This document shows positions 37,923-42,309 of a DNA stretch of 42,309 nucleotides, in pieces (position 1 is the stretch's first letter; every line of letters begins with the position of its first letter). The notes under the pieces are model-generated. The model saw only the letters and a program-made list of their open reading frames with translations, made no database searches and was not told the DNA's origin. Position numbers and translations under genes: made by a program. Origin of the DNA: a virus. Where the stretch lies: IMG/VR virus record IMGVR_UViG_3300025616_000011, positions 1 through 42,309 of that record. One strand, given 5' to 3'.

Positions 37923-38588
37923 ATGGCGACCGGAGATACTCAAGACTTTATCGCGCGGCTGAAAAGCACCATCCCGCGCTGGTTCGGTGCCGACACCACC
38001 ACGATACTCAATGCGGTGCTGGCAGGATTGGCAACGGCTTGGGCTGGGCTGTATTCGCTCTATCTCTATGCGGCGCAGCAAACGCGTATCAGGACGGCAA
38101 CGGGCGGATGGCTTGATCTGGCCTCGGCGGATTTTTTTGGCACCAGCTTACCCAGACTGGCAAACGAGCTGGACGCACCATTCCGAGTGCGAATCCTTGC
38201 CGCACTGTTGCAAGAGAAAGGCACGCGGCTCGCGATTTATAACGCGATCTACCGCCTGACCGGACACGCCCCCCTAATCTTTGAGCCAATGCGGCCAGCC
38301 GATACGGGAGGTTATCGAGTCGGCGGGGTAGGGTATGGCGTGGCCGGTGGCTACGGCTCGATGCTGATGCTATATCAGGCACTTGTTATCGTGTATCGAC
38401 AGACGGGCTCATCTATTCCGCTGGTGGCAGGCTATGGCGTGCCAGCTGGTGCATACAGGACGCCATCACGCAGCGACTACGCCAGAATATCCGACATGCA
38501 GCAATCCGTGACTGACGCTTCGATCTATGCCGCGCTCGATGCGGTAAAGCCAGCGGGCACCGTCGTATGGACTTCGATTCGTAGTTAA
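37923..38588 (+). CDS. Baseplate/tail protein I-like
   Basis: A 221-residue protein directly after J. The N-terminal helices (IARLKSTIPRWFGADTTTIL, then WLDLASADFFGTSLPRLANE) match the gpI-like adaptor that joins J to the fibres. The middle is Gly/Tyr-rich (YRVGGVGYGVAGGYGSMLML), and the end has ISDMQQSVTDASIYAALDAV. Confidence 0.75.
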   Translation: MATGDTQDFIARLKSTIPRWFGADTTTILNAVLAGLATAWAGLYSLYLYAAQQTRIRTATGGWLDLASADFFGTSLPRLANELDAPFRVRILAALLQEKGTRLAIYNAIYRLTGHAPLIFEPMRPADTGGYRVGGVGYGVAGGYGSMLMLYQALVIVYRQTGSSIPLVAGYGVPAGAYRTPSRSDYARISDMQQSVTDASIYAALDAVKPAGTVVWTSIRS

Positions 38589-38615
38589 ACAGCAGCGCAA
38601 ACAGTTTTGAACCAA

Positions 38616-38639
38616 GCTGCCCTAAATAGCGGCTTTTTT
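38616..38639 (+). terminator. Intrinsic terminator before the tail fibre gene
   Basis: GCTGC and GCGGC (one G-U pair) around an eight-base loop, followed by six T, ending the baseplate message just ahead of the fibre gene. Confidence 0.7.
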
Positions 38640-38652
38640 ATTGGAGAACGAC

Positions 38653-40389
38653 TTGGATAGACAGATTATTTTCCCCGGAGCAATCCCGCTCGAAACAGAT
38701 CTCCTTGCGACGAACAAAAACGCAATGATGGGGCTTTCCAAACTTGCCGCCGCGATGTTCGGCACAGGCAACTTCGTCAACGGATTATCGTGCGGTCCTA
38801 ATAGTCCGGCAGCCCTGAACGTGATCGTTGCACCTGGTGAAATCTACAGCTTGCAGAACGTGGACGGAACGGCATATTCATCGCTGGCTGCCGACACCGC
38901 GCACCAGGTGCTGAAACAGGGCATTTTGATGGATTCCGTAACGTTGGCATGTGCCGCACCCGGCACAGCCGGACAGAGCATCAACTATCTGGTGCAAGCT
39001 GCATTCGCTGAAACCGATGTGAATGCGGTGGTGCTACCTTACTACAACGCCAGCAATCCATCGGTGGCGTGGAGCGGTCCGAGCAACAGCGGCACAGCTC
39101 AGTTTACGAATCGTCAGGATCGGTGTGTTTTGTCGGTAGTTGCCGGAGCAGCTGCGACAACCGGAACGCAGACTACTCCAAGCCCATCCGCTGGCGCTGT
39201 AGGCCTGTGGGTGGTGACTGTTGCGCAAGGTCAGACAACCATCGTTGCGGGGAATATCACGCAATACTCTGGCGCGGCACTTGTGCCAGCCGGTGGCGCT
39301 GTCAGCAACGCCATGAACGCCATCTTAAACAAGAGTGTTGCAGGCGCGGCGAACGTCACGCTTGATCCAAACGGCGAAGCAGCTTACCCAATCATCAATC
39401 TGACCGGTGCGCTGACGGGCAACATCAACGTGATTGTTCCGGCATCGTCTCGGCAGTGGATCGTTGCAAACAACACATCGGGCGGCTTTACGGTAACTTT
39501 CAAGACCGCAGCAGGAACGGGAATCGTTGTTCCTCAAGGCACGGCGATGGTGCTGTACTGCGACGGGACGAACGTGCAGAACGCAACAAGTTCGGCGCTT
39601 ACGCAATCGGCTGGGGATTTACGCTATCTCCAGCCAACCGCCGCACCTGCAACTGTTGGAGCATTCCGCAATTTATCCGCGTCGGCGACAGGGTTAAGCG
39701 CAACGGTTCTCGCGTCTGCTGATGAGATCGTCGTAGAAAATGCCAGTGACGCATACCAAACGCTTCGCTCTGTTTCTTTGACTATCAATTCGGCAGCAGC
39801 AGGGGCTAATGGTCTTGATACCGGAACGCTGGCTGTTTCAACTTGGTGCTCACTCTGGGTGATCTGGAACGGTACGACTATAGCAGGTCTGTTGTCATTG
39901 TCTGCGACTGCCCCGACGTTGCCGAGCGACTACACCCATAAAGCACGCATCGGCTGGATTCGCACAGACGCTACAGCGAATAAATTCCCGTTAAGTTTTA
40001 GACAGTATGGACGGCAGGTCAGGTATGCATTGGCCGCAGCTAGCAATGTTACTGCGTTGCCAATTATGGCTTCTGGCGCATTGGGCAACCCAGCTACGGG
40101 CGCGTGGTCTGCCGTTTCTGTCGCAAACTACGTTCCAACAACAGCCTTGAAAATTGAAGTGAATTTAACAGCGCGGGATGCTGTTCAATGCGTTGTTTGT
40201 GCGCCAAATGCAAATTATGGCGCATATAACTCGGTGACAAACCCTCCGTCAGGGATTGCGTATGGTGGATCAGGAAATATTGCTCAAAGCACTCCAGTAA
40301 GTATTTTGTTGGAGTCAACCAGCGTCTATTACGGCTCGACTGGTGCGACATCATTTATAAATTGTTATGGATGGGAGGATAACCTATGA
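38653..40389 (+). CDS. Tail fibre protein
   Basis: A 578-residue fibre. The N-terminus (MDRQIIFPGAIPLETDLLAT, then NKNAMMGLSKLAAAMFGTG) is the virion-attachment module common to many myovirus fibres. The middle is repetitive beta-rich Ala/Thr/Gly sequence (VPASSRQWIVANNTSGGFTV). The C-terminal 100 residues form a separate tip. I choose the TTG at 38653, with GGAG six bases upstream. It starts adsorption to the host surface. Confidence 0.82.
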   Translation: MDRQIIFPGAIPLETDLLATNKNAMMGLSKLAAAMFGTGNFVNGLSCGPNSPAALNVIVAPGEIYSLQNVDGTAYSSLAADTAHQVLKQGILMDSVTLACAAPGTAGQSINYLVQAAFAETDVNAVVLPYYNASNPSVAWSGPSNSGTAQFTNRQDRCVLSVVAGAAATTGTQTTPSPSAGAVGLWVVTVAQGQTTIVAGNITQYSGAALVPAGGAVSNAMNAILNKSVAGAANVTLDPNGEAAYPIINLTGALTGNINVIVPASSRQWIVANNTSGGFTVTFKTAAGTGIVVPQGTAMVLYCDGTNVQNATSSALTQSAGDLRYLQPTAAPATVGAFRNLSASATGLSATVLASADEIVVENASDAYQTLRSVSLTINSAAAGANGLDTGTLAVSTWCSLWVIWNGTTIAGLLSLSATAPTLPSDYTHKARIGWIRTDATANKFPLSFRQYGRQVRYALAAASNVTALPIMASGALGNPATGAWSAVSVANYVPTTALKIEVNLTARDAVQCVVCAPNANYGAYNSVTNPPSGIAYGGSGNIAQSTPVSILLESTSVYYGSTGATSFINCYGWEDNL

Positions 40390-40676
40390 GTTACGCAGTC
40401 AGAAAAGATGGTCAAGGGTGGCGTGCGGTGGATGGTGTTAAAGATTGTGGTGTTGATGAAGATTATGTCATTGATCAACCTGCGGCTCCAGTTGTGCCAG
40501 TCGGTACGGATGCGAGATTAAAACGTGATGCGCTGCTCGCAGCCTGCGATTGGACGCAATGCCGCGATGTATCAGATGCTGTTGCCACAGCATGGCAGCC
40601 ATACCGGAAAGCGTTGCGCGACTTGACGAAACAGTCTGGCTTCCCTGAGTCTGTCACCTGGCCGGTAATGCCATAA
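40386..40676 (+). CDS. Tail fibre assembly-like protein
   Basis: A 96-residue protein with YAVRKDGQGWRAVDGVKDCG at the N-terminus and a C-terminal module RDALLAACDWTQCRDVSDAV then WQPYRKALRDLTKQSGFPES, the RD-LL-x-x-x-DWTQ pattern found in fibre assembly proteins and chaperones. It overlaps the fibre gene by four bases. Confidence 0.75.
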   Translation: MSYAVRKDGQGWRAVDGVKDCGVDEDYVIDQPAAPVVPVGTDARLKRDALLAACDWTQCRDVSDAVATAWQPYRKALRDLTKQSGFPESVTWPVMP

Positions 40677-42136
40677 TGACCACAACTCGGATCATCAGCA
40701 ATGCCGGGTCGCCGCTCATCAAGCCTGACGGTACGCCGCTTGCTTTCGTACAGGTGTCGTTTACCCTGGTTAATGCGGTCGGTGTATCGTGCGACGCATT
40801 CGACGCGATCGATAGCAGTCGAATCGTCGGCACCGTGTCCGCAACCACCGATGCATCCGGATTTTTTTCGGCAGCACTATGGCCAAATGATCGCGGCACC
40901 ACGACGACGCAATACGCATGCACAGTGAATTACCCTGGCGCCGGCGGATTTTTAGCCGCCATGCCGTCCGGATCGAATAATTTATCGTGGCTGCAATTCA
41001 AAAATTCCGGCATTCCTTTGACGCAGGCGAACATCGATGCCCTGACTGCGTACACCGCGCAATTAGCCGCGCAGGTAGCGCTGGCAACCGCGCAGGCTAA
41101 TACAGCGGCGGCGGAAGCGTTGGTCGCAACAACAAAAGCGATTCTAACTGAGCAGGACGCAGCGCTTACTCACGAAGATGTGACGCTCACACACGCGGAT
41201 GTTGTTTTAACCCATGAAGATGTTGTTCTGACCCATGATGATGTAGCGACCACGCAAGGGCTTGCTACGGTTGCCTCGACGGCGGCTATGGGTGCCACAT
41301 CAGCAGCGGCGGCACTTGATGCGGCCCTTGCAAGCTTTAGAAGCAAATGGCTAGGAAGTTTTACCACCGACCCATTGCTTGATGGAAACGGCAATGCGTT
41401 ATCTGTTGGAGCGGAATATTTCAACACAATCAATAACGTAATACGCGTTTACACTGCGAGCGGATGGGAGAATCCAGACGCAGCGGCCTTGCTCGATATG
41501 ACCAATGCGGCCTTGTCTGCCATCGCTGCGGCATCCAGCGCATCGGCAGCAGGCGCTTATTCTCAGCAAGCGGGAATGTACGCCGCAGCCGCACTTATAT
41601 CAGAGCAGCACGCTGCGCTATCTGCGACAACATCAACAAATAGCGCAAATCTGGCCGCAGCCAGCGTGCTATCTCAACTGACATCACTGCTTGCGCAAAC
41701 GCAAGCGGCAAGGGATGCGGCGCTTGCCGGACTTGGCGCGGCGGATCAATCGCTTAATCTGGCGGCTTTGTCGTCAGGATTGCAGCTTGCATTGGATTGG
41801 GCGGCTCAAGCCAATCAGGTTTCTCTTGTGAGCATCTTGTCTCAGGTCAATACGCTAGTGGTATCGCTCACCCCTTTGAGCATTACACAAACTGAGGTGA
41901 TGGAATCCGCAATCGTTCTGGCGCTTGATTTAATCGGCGCGACGATCAAGCAGATAAATTCCGGAACAGTCCCCCAGCTTGATATAACCGGGACTAAGCT
42001 GCGTATCAGAACCGCCGCTACGCCAGCAACCGCAACTGCCACAGGCAATCAAGGCGAGTGGTGCTGGGATAGCGGATATTTTTATGTATGCACCGCAACA
42101 AACACCTGGCGCCGCGCCGCGTTAACCGCCTGGTAA
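40676..42136 (+). CDS. Second tail fibre/stalk protein
   Basis: A 486-residue protein. Residues 1-105 form a beta domain (PLIKPDGTPLAFVQVSFTLV, then TDASGFFSAALWPNDRGTTT) like fibre base modules. Residues about 118-215 are an Ala/Thr-rich helical stalk with the seven-residue repeat LTHEDV(V/T). A second domain at about 220-265 (KWLGSFTTDPLLDGNGNALS, then YFNTINNVIRVYTASGWENP) is a module common in phage stalks. Another long Ala-rich helix follows. It ends with a small beta tip (WCWDSGYFYVCTATNTWRR). A trimeric stalk is likely. Confidence 0.78.
   Translation: MTTTRIISNAGSPLIKPDGTPLAFVQVSFTLVNAVGVSCDAFDAIDSSRIVGTVSATTDASGFFSAALWPNDRGTTTTQYACTVNYPGAGGFLAAMPSGSNNLSWLQFKNSGIPLTQANIDALTAYTAQLAAQVALATAQANTAAAEALVATTKAILTEQDAALTHEDVTLTHADVVLTHEDVVLTHDDVATTQGLATVASTAAMGATSAAAALDAALASFRSKWLGSFTTDPLLDGNGNALSVGAEYFNTINNVIRVYTASGWENPDAAALLDMTNAALSAIAAASSASAAGAYSQQAGMYAAAALISEQHAALSATTSTNSANLAAASVLSQLTSLLAQTQAARDAALAGLGAADQSLNLAALSSGLQLALDWAAQANQVSLVSILSQVNTLVVSLTPLSITQTEVMESAIVLALDLIGATIKQINSGTVPQLDITGTKLRIRTAATPATATATGNQGEWCWDSGYFYVCTATNTWRRAALTAW
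41167..41250 (+). repeat. 21-bp coding repeats in the stalk gene
   Basis: Four imperfect 21-base units encode LTHEDVT, LTHADVV, LTHEDVV and LTHDDVA. Seven residues is one coiled-coil heptad, so changes in copy number would lengthen or shorten the stalk in register. Confidence 0.7.
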
Positions 42137-42161
42137 ATAATTTCAATCCAAAGGAGTAATC

Positions 42162-42309
42162 ATGCCATTAACCATATCCGTCACAGACTCACTTAAAAAA
42201 TCAGTTGAAGCCGCGTCCGGTGGACGTGTCACCGTGATGTACACCGCTAAAGGCCAAGCCAGCTACATGGCTGTAATTCCACAATTTACGATCGAGAGTA
42301 TTGATCCCG
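42162..42309 (+). CDS. Truncated tail-tip/receptor-binding protein
   Basis: Only the first 49 codons are inside the window. The start (MPLTISVTDSLKKSVEAASG, then TVMYTAKGQASYMAVIPQFT) resembles phage tail proteins whose C-terminal half has a formylglycine-generating-enzyme/C-type-lectin fold, some of which are DGR targets, as I recall. AAGGAG precedes the ATG. It is the last fibre-module gene visible and probably encodes the adhesin. The rest is beyond the edge. Confidence 0.6.
   Translation, partial: MPLTISVTDSLKKSVEAASGGRVTVMYTAKGQASYMAVIPQFTIESIDP

Noticed and set aside
21205-38588. Siphovirus assignment
   Set aside because: Sheath, gpV spike, gp25, J and I-like genes show a contractile tail with baseplate.

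Overview
The window is most of a temperate phage with a contractile tail (myovirus type). The host is probably a Gram-negative proteobacterium, perhaps a betaproteobacterium; this rests only on gene content (RdgC, RusA, NinB and Ref-type proteins, a DUF4055 portal, a P22-like coat) and moderate GC. The left edge (29-48) carries 20 bases matching the 3' end of a tRNA-Leu gene, a likely attachment site. The right edge cuts a tail-tip gene. No integrase or lysis genes lie inside.

Layout. (1) 123-10648, minus strand: a long early leftward operon from a lambda-like PL. It holds small hypothetical proteins, a RecT annealase, a YqaJ-type exonuclease, KTSC and acyl-carrier-like proteins, then a complete diversity-generating retroelement (DGR), and ends with small genes and an excisionase-like HTH protein next to the att site. 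(2) 10.66-13.90 kb: an immunity region. A CI/LexA-type repressor is followed by co-directional membrane and secreted cargo genes, flanked by OL-like and OR-like operator clusters sharing the palindrome TTAAACA-N3-TGTTTAA. (3) 13.90-21.08 kb, plus strand: Cro-like protein, a tR1-like terminator, a replication initiator gene with five in-gene iterons, a helper protein, a cytosine methyltransferase overlapped almost end to end by a second long frame, NinB, a Ref-like nuclease, RdgC, RusA and a Q-position regulator. (4) 21.09-42.31 kb: late promoter plus immediate terminator, then terminase, portal, scaffold, coat, connectors, sheath, tube, a frameshifted tail chaperone, tape measure, hub, spike, baseplate and fibres.

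The most notable system is the DGR at 2035-4797. In transcription order it has two DUF1566-type variable proteins, each ending in a variable repeat, a four-helix Avd-like protein, an adenine-rich template repeat and a DGR-type reverse transcriptase. Aligning template with copies shows the signature directly: all 11 differences in VR1 and 8 of 9 in VR2 fall at template adenines. Both targets sit in the early recombination operon, not in the tail module. Other points of interest are a multi-hairpin RNA candidate at 9564-10049, the dual-frame methyltransferase locus, an acyl-carrier-like protein lacking the phosphopantetheine serine, near-identical PL and PR promoters with a leaderless cro, and a Q-like late control region.
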